From CAZPBN01 sp964584935 (GTDB taxonomy: Bacteria; Acidobacteriota; Aminicenantia; Aminicenantales; Aminicenantaceae): a stretch of 46,320 nt of DNA. Positions 33,713-41,675 of the stretch are shown here, piece after piece; the stretch's first letter is position 1; each line of letters begins with the position of its first letter. A program made the translations under genes and the position numbers. The DNA lies in assembly GCA_964584935.1 (NCBI GenBank), contig CAZPBN010000021.1, positions 1-46,320 of the forward strand. The letters are read 5' to 3'. The notes under the pieces were generated by a model. The model was not told the origin of the DNA. It did no database searches and saw nothing but the letters and a program-made list of their open reading frames with translations.

Positions 33713-34621
33713 ATGCCAAAAAACCTTGTGAATTTGATATTTTTGGTGGTGATAGGCTGCCTTTTGGTGGGATTAACCGGATGTTTTCCTAAAATTTCTC
33801 TTGATCCGGAGAGCAGGGAATTTTATAAGTATGCCTATCTTATAATGAATGACAATGAAAAGGATATTTTCAAGCATCTCCCGGATAAAGAAGCACGGGA
33901 AACATTCATTGAGGACTTCTGGAAAAAAAGAGACCCCGACCCTAGTACAGAGGTAAACGAATACAAGAAAGAGTTTTATAGAAGAATAGAATACGCCAAT
34001 CAACGTTTCAAAGAAGGTCCCCCGGGCTGGAAAACAGACAGGGGAAGAATATACATCTATTTGGGGCCACCGGATAAAACCGAGGAAACCCGTTTGCATG
34101 GGGATCCGAATGTAAGAGGGCCCAAACTCATTTGGACTTATTACAAGTATGGAGTGGCGGTTTTGTTCGAGGATAAAAAGGGGATAGGAGAATTTAAATT
34201 TGATCCTTACACAGGAATTTATGGAAATCTTTTTGAAGCCATAGAGAGAGCAAAATTGGGATTGGATTTAACCAAGGAAATCTCTAAACAGCTAACTGAT
34301 TTTGATGTGGATTATGATAAGGATGAGAATGAAATTCAGGTTGAAATTCCTGTCTCTTCTCTGACCTTCAAAGGGGAGGAAGGCCTTCTTAAAGCGGAAT
34401 TTGAGTTTGAGTTTTATATTTATAAAAAAAACAGTTCGGAAAAGTATGAGTTTAAAAGGTCCAGGATATTTGAACGCACGGAAGGAGAGGTCCTCGAAAT
34501 GAAGGAAATCCTGTTTACCTTTCCCTATGAGATTGAACCCGGCGTTTATTATTTTGATGTTGTCATCATAGGAAAAGGGGATATAGGGAAAAGCAGAAAG
34601 ATTTTCAGAATATCCATATGA
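33713..34621 (+). CDS. GWxTD-domain lipoprotein
   Basis: 302 residues. Signal peptide ending in a good lipobox (LVGLTGC, Cys about 23), so anchored in a membrane. Then the GWxTD domain: FYKYAYLIMNDNEKDIF, FIEDFWKKRDPDPSTEVNEY, RRIEYANQRFKEG, and the namesake PGWKTDRGRIYIYLGPPD near residue 103-120. The C-terminal half (about 190-302) is strand-rich and ends EPGVYYFDVVIIGKGDIGKS, as in the other two proteins of this locus. The GWxTD family is found in Acidobacteriota, Bacteroidota and relatives; I know of no established function. It is followed by a second, larger GWxTD gene. Confidence 0.9.
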   Translation: MPKNLVNLIFLVVIGCLLVGLTGCFPKISLDPESREFYKYAYLIMNDNEKDIFKHLPDKEARETFIEDFWKKRDPDPSTEVNEYKKEFYRRIEYANQRFKEGPPGWKTDRGRIYIYLGPPDKTEETRLHGDPNVRGPKLIWTYYKYGVAVLFEDKKGIGEFKFDPYTGIYGNLFEAIERAKLGLDLTKEISKQLTDFDVDYDKDENEIQVEIPVSSLTFKGEEGLLKAEFEFEFYIYKKNSSEKYEFKRSRIFERTEGEVLEMKEILFTFPYEIEPGVYYFDVVIIGKGDIGKSRKIFRISI

Positions 34622-34782
34622 TTGATTCATTTTTATTTGGTTTGAAACGATTTGGGAATACAATTTGTTTTGTTTATAGATAAAAGTCAATTGACTAAAG
34701 AACCTGAGAGGAAATTTAAAAGGTTATAAATCATCTGAGTTTTGCCTTGGTTTGTTTTAATGAGCACAAAGGAGCGAAAAAA

Positions 34783-36873
34783 ATGAAGAAAAAGACAGTA
34801 TGGATTTTCCTATTTCTTTTCATGATCTCTTCTTACCTTTTTTCAGGAGAAACCAAGAAGAAAGCCAAAGATCTTCCTGAAAAATACAGGGAATTTTTAA
34901 AAATCACTAAATATATCATCACAGAAGAAGAGAGAGAAACTTTTCTAAATCTGTCTTTAGATAGAGATAGAGAGATTTTAATGGATTTATTCTGGAAAAT
35001 GAGAGACCCGACTCCTGATACCCCTCGAAATGAATACAGGGAAGAACATATGAGGAGAATCAACTATGCCAATAAATATTTAGGCAGAGGAAGCCCCCGG
35101 GAAGGATGGGAGACGGATATGGGACAGATCTATATCATTCTGGGGCCTCCTGTCAGTAAAGAACATTTTGAAGGAATCAAGGGAATTTATCCGGCCCAAG
35201 CGTGGTACTATTATGGAGATGTGGAAAAAGGACTGCCTTCCCATTTTGCAATCGTTTTTTATAGAAGAGGAGGTTTTGGGGAATTCAAGTTGTATGACCC
35301 TGTTTCCGATGGTCCTGAAAGCTTATTGATTAACAGTAAATTTATGGATACCACCAATTATAAGGAATTATACGATAGAATCAGAGAGCTTTCTCCCACT
35401 TTGTCTCTGGTATCCCATTCTATGATCCCCGGGGATGTTCCGATGAATTATCAACCTTCTCCCATAAACAATATCATCATGGCCAATATTCTGGAATCAC
35501 CGAAGAAAGACATCAATACAACCTACGCCACAAATTTTCTTGACTATGAGGGAGTGGTGAGCACGGATTATATGACCAATTATGTGGAAAGCAGTTCCAA
35601 TGTTTCTATTATCCGGGATCCTTTAATGGGATTTAACTTTCTGCATTTTTCTATAGCTCCGGAAGAACTTTCCATTGACTATTATGAACCAAATGATGAA
35701 TACTTCTGTAATTTTACATTGACTGTGAGTTTAAGGAAAGGAGAGGATGTTATCTTCCAGTATTCCAAGGATTATCCCTTCTATTTTTCACCGGATGAAC
35801 TGGAACGAGTGAGGTCAAACGGGATTGCAGTGGAAGATTCTTTTCCTGTGGTTGAAGGAAACTATGAATTGAATATACTGGTTCAGAACTCTGTGGGAAA
35901 GCAATTTTTCACCTTGAAGAAAAATATTGAAATCTCGGGAGATTCGGGGAATCCCCAGATAATAGGACCGTTTCTCGGGTATAAATTGAAAGAATATCAG
36001 AGAGATATTCATATTCCGTATAAGGTTTTGAATAGGAAGTTGGTCATTGATCCTAAAAACACCTATTCTTCTTCCGATGAAATATCGCTGCTGTTTGTTC
36101 TTTCCAATATCGATAAAGAATTATGGTCAAAAGGTAAAGTGAAAATCAATGTCAATGGATTAAAAAAACTGGGCCCTACCAAAAAATCCTTCACTCTGAA
36201 TTTAAACAACTATCCCTTTCGGCGAATCTTAACCATATCTCATTCCCTATCTGCCAGAGAATTATCTCCGGATTATTATGAAATGGATTTGAATTTGGTT
36301 GATAGGAGAGGAAAAATAATCGAATCAGAAAGCAGTAACTTCATTGTTTCCTCTGCCGAAGGGGTTTCCCATCCGATTGCCCATGCCAAGGCATTTCCTT
36401 TGTCCAGCAGCTATCTTTATTATTACATGTTGGCGCGTCAGCACAAAAACGTCAATCATTATGAAAGAGCGGAAAAATATTTTGAAGAAGCTTATGGTTT
36501 GAGACCTGACTTCAAGAAGGGTTTGCTTGAATATGCCGATTTTTTGATCAATATCAAAAAATACGACAGGTGCCTTGAAATCATTGAGCCCCTTAAAGAT
36601 GATAACAATTTGAAATATCAATATTATTTGCTGACTGGACTGGCCCAAATGGGGATGGAGAACTATGATGAAGCCATAGACAGTCTGCTCAACGGAAATA
36701 AAATTTATAACAGTGATACAAGACTGTTGAATTCTTTAGGAATTTGTTTTTATGAAACGGGACGGAAAAAAGAAGCCTTGAACGTGTTGAAGGCTTCTTT
36801 GGATCTCAATGCTTCTCAGGAAAAGATTAAAAGATTGATCAGCGAGATAGAAAAAGAGAAAAACGAGCAGTAA
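34783..36873 (+). CDS. GWxTD-domain protein with C-terminal TPRs
   Basis: 696 residues from the preferred ATG 34783 (AAAGGAGC 8 bases before; the frame is open 12 codons further). Signal peptide about 1-20 (WIFLFLFMISSYLFSGE) without lipobox Cys. GWxTD domain about 25-170: FLNLSLDRDREILMDLFWKM, RDPTPDTPRNEYREEHMRR, REGWETDMGQIYIILGPP. A long strand-rich middle (about 280-530) includes a PDYYEMDLNLVDRRGK segment. TPR-type helices fill about 545-690 (NHYERAEKYFEEAYGLRPD, ENYDEAIDSLLNGNKIY, GRKKEALNVLKASLDLNAS). Presumably periplasmic, partner of the upstream GWxTD lipoprotein. Function unknown. Confidence 0.88.
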   Translation: MKKKTVWIFLFLFMISSYLFSGETKKKAKDLPEKYREFLKITKYIITEEERETFLNLSLDRDREILMDLFWKMRDPTPDTPRNEYREEHMRRINYANKYLGRGSPREGWETDMGQIYIILGPPVSKEHFEGIKGIYPAQAWYYYGDVEKGLPSHFAIVFYRRGGFGEFKLYDPVSDGPESLLINSKFMDTTNYKELYDRIRELSPTLSLVSHSMIPGDVPMNYQPSPINNIIMANILESPKKDINTTYATNFLDYEGVVSTDYMTNYVESSSNVSIIRDPLMGFNFLHFSIAPEELSIDYYEPNDEYFCNFTLTVSLRKGEDVIFQYSKDYPFYFSPDELERVRSNGIAVEDSFPVVEGNYELNILVQNSVGKQFFTLKKNIEISGDSGNPQIIGPFLGYKLKEYQRDIHIPYKVLNRKLVIDPKNTYSSSDEISLLFVLSNIDKELWSKGKVKINVNGLKKLGPTKKSFTLNLNNYPFRRILTISHSLSARELSPDYYEMDLNLVDRRGKIIESESSNFIVSSAEGVSHPIAHAKAFPLSSSYLYYYMLARQHKNVNHYERAEKYFEEAYGLRPDFKKGLLEYADFLINIKKYDRCLEIIEPLKDDNNLKYQYYLLTGLAQMGMENYDEAIDSLLNGNKIYNSDTRLLNSLGICFYETGRKKEALNVLKASLDLNASQEKIKRLISEIEKEKNEQ

Positions 36874-36920
36874 CTCAGGGCATAATCAGAGATAAGAAGA
36901 TATCTGTTTATGTCTTTTTT

Positions 36921-38024
36921 TTATTCGATGACCTGAAAATCAATACTTTTGGTGACTCTTTTTTTTGAAATATTATCCTTTATATCCATTTTGAATGTGT
37001 ATTCGCCCGGTTTAAGGTCGCGAACTTCTCTTTTGCCTTCTTTTTCTCCTGGCTTTTTTACAATGACGATTGATTTTAATGGAGGAAGAGACTGAATAAT
37101 CAAAGGGGCATTATAAGTCGTTTTTTCATAGCGAATGACTTCCTTTTTTCCTTGAAAAACGGAATAGTTTATTTCAATGTCGCATTTTCTCTGGCTGTCC
37201 TGTCCAGCTCCCAGGACGAAAAAGAAAAGCTCGATGTTATCTCCTTGATGGAACACATTTTCAAACTTTGGTTCGATCTGCATCACTGAGTAAGTGAAAT
37301 ATCCCTTATGAACCTCCGGCTGAATTTCCGGAGAGGAAATCCGTTTGGATTTGTTCACAAAAAAGATGGATGTCGTATCCAGTTTATCCTGGAAAGTTTC
37401 AGGCCCGGGGAGAGAGAATTCAAGATATTGAGTGCCGATTTTTTCCATATCCTCTGAAACAATCGCCATAGCCAACAGATATTTTCCGGGTGGAAGGGGA
37501 TAGCCTATGGTGCAGAATATTTCCTTATTTGGTTCATAAGAATCTTTCTTCACTTCAAAATCAACAGGAATAAAGATTTCTTTAACAATGTCTCCAGGAG
37601 TATCATCTTTAAGCTGATGAAATTGAAGATAACAGGTTGTGTTTGTTTCCAGTTTGGTGGGAGCCTCCGCTTCTTCAACGGGAGGAGCTTCTTCCTCTGT
37701 TGCCGGTACTATAGCATCGATGACCGGAGAGACAGGAGTGTATTCTAAGTTCGAATTTTTTGTTTTGAAAATAAAAATGGTATGCATATTCTGCCGGGCT
37801 AGAAAATAAAAATAATCGATCAATTGGAAAGTGATATCTTGTCTTGTTTCTCCCGACTGGATTCCTTGATTTAAAGCCGTTTTCACTTTTTCAGGAATGA
37901 CCACTTGGGTGGATTTCTCCTTTTGATCTTCTTTTTTTTCTTGGTCAGCCAAAGCCGGTAAAAAAGTCAAATGGAAGACAAATCCAGCAATGAGTAAGGG
38001 TATCAATAGTTTTTTTATTTTCAT
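36921..38024 (-). CDS. Secreted beta-sandwich protein related to GWxTD C-terminal domains
   Basis: 367 residues, not in a family I can name. Signal peptide about 1-26 (LLIPLLIAGFVFHLTFLPAL, ADQ). A low-complexity acidic/proline stretch at about 108-125 (ATEEEAPPVEEAEAP). The rest reads as two strand-rich domains, with YPLPPGKYLLAMAIVSED near 195 and a C-terminal LKPGEYTFKMDIKDNISKK. That last pattern (PG-x-Y-x-F, then alternating hydrophobics to the final FQVIE) matches the ends of the neighbouring GWxTD proteins, but the GWxTD domain itself is absent. Convergent with the GWxTD-TPR gene, 47 bases apart. GGAGG ribosome site. Confidence 0.75.
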   Translation of the reverse strand: MKIKKLLIPLLIAGFVFHLTFLPALADQEKKEDQKEKSTQVVIPEKVKTALNQGIQSGETRQDITFQLIDYFYFLARQNMHTIFIFKTKNSNLEYTPVSPVIDAIVPATEEEAPPVEEAEAPTKLETNTTCYLQFHQLKDDTPGDIVKEIFIPVDFEVKKDSYEPNKEIFCTIGYPLPPGKYLLAMAIVSEDMEKIGTQYLEFSLPGPETFQDKLDTTSIFFVNKSKRISSPEIQPEVHKGYFTYSVMQIEPKFENVFHQGDNIELFFFVLGAGQDSQRKCDIEINYSVFQGKKEVIRYEKTTYNAPLIIQSLPPLKSIVIVKKPGEKEGKREVRDLKPGEYTFKMDIKDNISKKRVTKSIDFQVIE

Positions 38025-38157
38025 TTCTTTCCTCCTTTATTCAGAATTATCAGAAATTTCTCGCATTATAGGATTAAAAAAATTCAAAAAAGATTATCCA
38101 TTTGTTAAACCACCACTATAGCAAATTTGTTCTTTTTTTTCTACCCCAAAATATTTC

Positions 38158-39165
38158 TTATTTTCTGGTTTGGTATTTTCGTACGGCTCTCTGATGCTCC
38201 TTGAATGTTCTGCTGAAATGATGACTGCCGTCATTTTTTGAGACAAAGTAGAGATAGCCTCTGTCTTCCGGATATAGGGAAGCTTTCAGAGAATCTTTCC
38301 CCGGATTGCAAATAGGCCCTGGAGGAAGGCCCGGATAGAGATAGGTGTTGTAGGGAGAGTTGATGTCCAGATGTTTATAGCGGAGGTCTCCCTTGAAAAC
38401 ACCCTGTTCTTTAAGGATATAAATGATGGTGGGATCGCAGTCTAGCTTCATGTTCATTTTAAGACGGTTGTGGAACACGCCAGAGACGATCTTTTTTTCT
38501 TCAGGAAGAGAAGTTTCTTTTTCAATAATGGAAGCTAAAATCACAACCTCTCTGATATTTATATTGATGTCTTCGGCTCTTCTTTTCCAATTGTTATTAA
38601 AAATTGATTTGAATTGTGAAATCATGCTGGAAACTATTGTTTCAGCGGTGACGTCTTTTTGAAAATGGTAGGTTTCCGGAAACAGATAACCTTCAAGATT
38701 GTCTGCGCTTTGATCCAGTTCTTTGATGAGGCCCGTGTTTGAAGAAGCCTTGAGGAATTCAGTTTTGTTTATGGAATGCTTTGATTCCAAAAGCTGAGCA
38801 ATTTCTTTTCGGGTGAGCCCTTCTGGAATGGTTATGGGACGAAAATAAACTTTGCCTTCAATCATGGTCATAAGAATATTTCTGATGGAAGTGGGACTGG
38901 AAAATGCATATTCTCCTGCCTTGATGGTTTCAGAATGAAAAAACAGTTTGTATTCCAGAACCAACAGATATTTTTTTTTGATGAATCCGTTTCTTTTGAG
39001 ATTTTGGGCAATGATATTTATGGTATTTCCCTTCTTTACCTCGAAATATTTGTTCTCTGCAGAGATGGGAGTAACGGAATGAAATTCGAGACCGAGCCAG
39101 TAGGAAACAAACAGAATGAGTATGATTGTTACCATGACTGCTGTTTTGGCAATCCTAATGATCAT
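38158..39165 (-). CDS. mltG: Endolytic murein transglycosylase MltG
   Basis: Inner-membrane lytic transglycosylase that cuts nascent glycan strands and is thought to set their length. 335 residues: one membrane helix (about 5-25), a LysM-like region (ENKYFEVKKGNTINIIAQNL, about 37-56) and the YceG/MltG domain with EGLTRKEIAQLL, GYLFPETYHF (about 159-168), the catalytic-Glu motif ASIIEKETS (about 211-219), GVFHNRL and LDCDPTIIY, ending YLYFVSKNDGSHHFSRTFKEH. All key motifs are present. Its start overlaps ruvX by 11 bases; gene order ddl-ruvX-mltG makes a small cell-wall/DNA-repair operon. Confidence 0.97.
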   Translation of the reverse strand: MIIRIAKTAVMVTIILILFVSYWLGLEFHSVTPISAENKYFEVKKGNTINIIAQNLKRNGFIKKKYLLVLEYKLFFHSETIKAGEYAFSSPTSIRNILMTMIEGKVYFRPITIPEGLTRKEIAQLLESKHSINKTEFLKASSNTGLIKELDQSADNLEGYLFPETYHFQKDVTAETIVSSMISQFKSIFNNNWKRRAEDININIREVVILASIIEKETSLPEEKKIVSGVFHNRLKMNMKLDCDPTIIYILKEQGVFKGDLRYKHLDINSPYNTYLYPGLPPGPICNPGKDSLKASLYPEDRGYLYFVSKNDGSHHFSRTFKEHQRAVRKYQTRK

Positions 39166-39583
39166 TTGTATGGTTCCTTATACTTTCTAAGTAGGCGGAT
39201 AGAATGATGGCGGCAGATACTTGGTGATCGAGATTTTTTTTGTCTTTTCTTTTGAGATTCTGTTGAGAGATGATTCTGGATGCCTGTTTAGTGGAGAGAC
39301 GTTCGTCCCAGAAAACAACAGGAAGACCGGATATGTTTTCAAGCCAGCAGCCAAATTTTCTGGTTTTTTCCGTTCTGGCACCTTCTGTTCCGTTCATTCT
39401 TAAGGGAAAACCAATAACGATTTTCCCGATATCATATTCGGATATGAGTTTGGTGAAATAGATTTTATTTTTTTCCTTGCTTTGAAGCCGGTAGCGTCCC
39501 AGGGATTGGGCTGTGAGAAATAAAGGATCGCTGACAGCAAGACCTATACTTTTATCTCCGAAATCGATTCCAAGAATTCTCAC
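39155..39583 (-). CDS. ruvX: RuvX/YqgF Holliday-junction resolvase-like protein
   Basis: RNase H-fold nuclease family (YqgF), 142 residues. It is implicated in pre-16S rRNA 5'-end processing and proposed as a Holliday-junction resolvase. Acidic catalytic positions are seen in RILGIDFGDKSIGLAVSDP (Asp6 and nearby), VFWDERLSTKQA (about 95-106) and the C-terminal KDKKNLDHQVSAAIIL. Five bases downstream of ddl and overlapping mltG. The usual ruvX length (135-150) is met. Confidence 0.95.
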   Translation of the reverse strand: MRILGIDFGDKSIGLAVSDPLFLTAQSLGRYRLQSKEKNKIYFTKLISEYDIGKIVIGFPLRMNGTEGARTEKTRKFGCWLENISGLPVVFWDERLSTKQASRIISQQNLKRKDKKNLDHQVSAAIILSAYLESIRNHTNDH

Positions 39584-39588
39584 CGTTA

Positions 39589-40671
39589 TCAGCCTACCTT
39601 GATTTTTCTTTTTTTTCGATAACGTTCTATCGCCAGATCTATGAGTTTTTCAAGCAATAAAGGAAATGAAAAGCCGCTTAATTCCAGCAGCTTCGGAAAC
39701 ATGCTTATTTCTGTAAATCCAGGAATGGTATTGATTTCATTTATGAAAATCTTTTTTTTCTTATTTTCTAAAAAGAAATCCACCCGTGCCATACCGCAGC
39801 AGTCAATGGCTTTGTAAGCCTTAATCGATAATTGTCGTATTTCTTTGATGATGGCATCCGGAAGTTCGGCGGGGATTTTAAAGCGGGTTTTTCCTTCAAT
39901 ATATTTGTCCTTATAGTCATAGAATTCTCTATAGGGAATGATTTCCCCTGGAAGAGAGGCAAAAGGATCATCGTTTCCCAGCACACTGCATTCCAGTTCC
40001 TGCCCCTTGATAGCTTTTTCCACGATAATTTTCCGGTCATACTGGAAAGCGGTTGAAACAGCTTCAGTGATTTTATTAGTTTCTGTGACTTTGGTGATTC
40101 CCACGCTCGAACCCATATTGGATGGTTTGATAAACAGCGGCGGAGGAATTTGATTGACAATTGTGGAAAGAATGGAATTTTGGTCTTTGTTCCACTGATT
40201 GTCATAAATGACAAGATGTTCAGTGACCGGGAGACCGTTCATTATGAGAGCATTCTTGGTAGCGGCTTTATCCATTCCTATAGCTGAGGGAAGGACGGAA
40301 GCCCCTACGTAGGGAACATCTGACATTTCCAGCAAACCTTGGATGGTCCCATCCTCTCCATAAGGCCCGTGAAGAACAGGAAAAAATATATCCGGAGATA
40401 TATTTAGAGGGGATTGTTTTTTTGGGAAAGGCAGGAAGGAATGAAAAATCCCTTTTTTCAATTGGGAAGAGGGGAATGGGAGTGAATTGATTATTTTCCA
40501 TAATCCTTTTTTATTTATATAAATTAGAATGCAGTCATATTTTGATTTGTCCAGATTTTTATAAATGGCTGTGGCAGAAAGAAGGGAGATTTCATGTTCT
40601 ACTGAACGACCCCCAAAAAGGAGTGCGATCTTTAATTTTTTTTGTTTGGAATTTTCATTCATGGTTTTCAT
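39589..40671 (-). CDS. ddl: D-alanine--D-alanine ligase
   Basis: ATP-grasp ligase making D-Ala-D-Ala for peptidoglycan precursors. About 360 residues. Landmarks are GGRSVEHEISLLSA at the N-terminus, HGPYGEDGTIQGLLEMSDVP (about 110-129), SAIGMDKAATK, the Lys/Gly-rich KPSNMGSSVGI loop, and the metal site INEINTIPGFTEISMFPKL. No Shine-Dalgarno is obvious. ATG 40671 is used; ATG 40662 is three codons later, and a TTG five codons earlier extends the frame. Head of the ddl-ruvX-mltG run. Confidence 0.96.
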   Translation of the reverse strand: MKTMNENSKQKKLKIALLFGGRSVEHEISLLSATAIYKNLDKSKYDCILIYINKKGLWKIINSLPFPSSQLKKGIFHSFLPFPKKQSPLNISPDIFFPVLHGPYGEDGTIQGLLEMSDVPYVGASVLPSAIGMDKAATKNALIMNGLPVTEHLVIYDNQWNKDQNSILSTIVNQIPPPLFIKPSNMGSSVGITKVTETNKITEAVSTAFQYDRKIIVEKAIKGQELECSVLGNDDPFASLPGEIIPYREFYDYKDKYIEGKTRFKIPAELPDAIIKEIRQLSIKAYKAIDCCGMARVDFFLENKKKKIFINEINTIPGFTEISMFPKLLELSGFSFPLLLEKLIDLAIERYRKKRKIKVG

Positions 40672-40796
40672 TTTATAGCATTGCAAAAATTATGTCTATG
40701 GATATTGAAGTGAAGTTCTGAAATTTTTTAAGTTCTCTTTTGAAGATCAGATGGGTTAAATTATGACAGAGATGGCACGGCTTAACAATATAAACA

Positions 40797-40942
40797 CAGT
40801 CAGGGGAGCTCATTCGTCAGCCCGCGAATTTTTCCCAGCGAGAAAAATCCGCTTATTTCCTCAGCTCGCTCTCCTCTCCCTTGCGGGAGAGGATCCGTGC
40901 TCGCTCGCTTCCGGATGACTTCCTCATCAGCTCCCCTGACTG
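40797..40942. repeat. 146-bp element with 14-bp terminal inverted repeats
   Basis: Ends CAGTCAGGGGAGCT (40797-40810) and AGCTCCCCTGACTG (40929-40942) are perfect complements. Inside are further hairpins: a CCTCTCCC TTGC GGGAGAGG stem (about 40874-40893) and an imperfect one at about 40823-40853. It is notably more GC-rich than its surroundings and has no coding capacity, fitting a MITE-like or REP-type mobile repeat. Confidence 0.7.
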
Positions 40943-41105
40943 CTTTTAAAACTGTATAGCACTTATAGAGATTAATAGATTAATTGTGGGGAGCCCCTTC
41001 GACGTGCCATTCCTTTTCATCAAGTGAGTAATCTTCCTTCTCAGGATATTTTTAAATTTTAACAAAAACTTAAAATTTCCGGAGTGCTTCAATATGGGGA
41101 AAGAG

Positions 41106-41140
41106 CAGGGGAGCTCATTCGTCAGCCCGCGAATTTTCCC
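41106..41140. repeat. Partial copy of the 40.8-kb element
   Basis: CAGGGGAGCTCATTCGTCAG and the following GCCCGCGAATTTT repeat 40801-40835 almost exactly. Only the left part is present; it then runs into GAATGAATGGGCTCATTC, which can pair back with GAGCTCATTC. It lies about 100 bases beyond the HU stop. Confidence 0.7.
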
Positions 41141-41238
41141 TAGAATGAATGGGCTCATTCAATATGCCTCGATCCCTTAATTTGACATAGATTTTATGAT
41201 TGTCAATTATATTGGCTGATTTAAAAGGAGTTTAGCAA

Positions 41239-41508
41239 TCAGATGTTTTTTTTAAGCTGCTTGCTGGGATTGAATTTGACTCTTTTTTTCTTAGGAATAT
41301 CAATTGTTTCTCTGGTTCTTGGATTCTTTCCTTTCCGGGCTTTCGTTTCCTTGACTTCAAAACTGCCAAAACCAGAAAATGTCACTCTTTTTTTTCTTTT
41401 TAAAGATTCTTTGATCTCTTCTAATAAAGCACTCAATGCTTTTTCAGCCTGTTTTGCAGTGATTCCTGCATCTTTCGACATTTTAATGGTTATTTCTTTT
41501 TTTGTCAC
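41239..41508 (-). CDS. hup: HU-family DNA-binding protein
   Basis: Nucleoid-associated histone-like protein that bends DNA without strict sequence specificity. 89 residues, standard. Helical N-terminus (MTKKEITIKMSKDAGITAKQ), VTFSGFGSFEVKE, then the DNA-binding arm KARKGKNPRTRETIDIPKKK and VKFNPSKQLK at the end. The start is GTG 41508, set by a strong AAGGAGGTG eight bases before. Promoter at 41550-41578. Divergent from the secreted protein at 41676. Confidence 0.97.
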   Translation of the reverse strand: MTKKEITIKMSKDAGITAKQAEKALSALLEEIKESLKRKKRVTFSGFGSFEVKETKARKGKNPRTRETIDIPKKKRVKFNPSKQLKKNI

Positions 41509-41549
41509 CGTTCACCTCCTTCGCCGTCTTTTAAAATTTCTTGGGTTTT

Positions 41550-41578
41550 ATGTTATGAGGATAAATGTGGGTTGTCAA
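41550..41578 (-). promoter_or_regulatory. Sigma-70 promoter of the HU gene
   Basis: Minus strand: TTGACA -35 (41573-41578), 17-base spacer, TAACAT -10 (41550-41555). It is back-to-back with the 41608 promoter, only 29 bases separating the two -35 boxes. Confidence 0.7.
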
Positions 41579-41607
41579 GGGAAACAATAGATTTTGACTT
41601 ATGTTTC

Positions 41608-41636
41608 TTGACACATTCAAAAAGTATACCTATAAT
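41608..41636 (+). promoter_or_regulatory. Perfect-consensus sigma-70 promoter
   Basis: TTGACA (41608-41613), 17 bases, TATAAT (41631-41636): both hexamers and the spacing are exactly consensus. It is about 40 bases upstream of ATG 41676, with AAAGGAG in between. Confidence 0.9.
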
Positions 41637-41675
41637 CTTTAAGAAAAGAGTTCATTACAGTGTAAAGGAGTTAAG

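Larger units (their letters stand above)
40687..41238. other. Repeat-bearing spacer between ddl and HU
   Basis: About 550 bases with no supported gene. It carries an inverted-repeat-bounded element at 40797-40942 and a partial direct copy of its left end at 41106-41140 followed by GAATG/CATTC hairpin sequence to about 41160. The remainder (40943-41105) is AT-rich and shows nothing I can name. Confidence 0.7.

Noticed and set aside
40772..40790. Second sigma-54-like TGGCACGGCTT sequence
   Set aside because: The -12 GC is not at the required spacing (AACAA follows), and no gene lies properly downstream.
40797..40942. Reading the 40.8-kb repeat element as a small structured RNA or riboswitch
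   Set aside because: Terminal inverted repeats, a second partial copy and no positioning before a regulated gene fit a dispersed repeat better.
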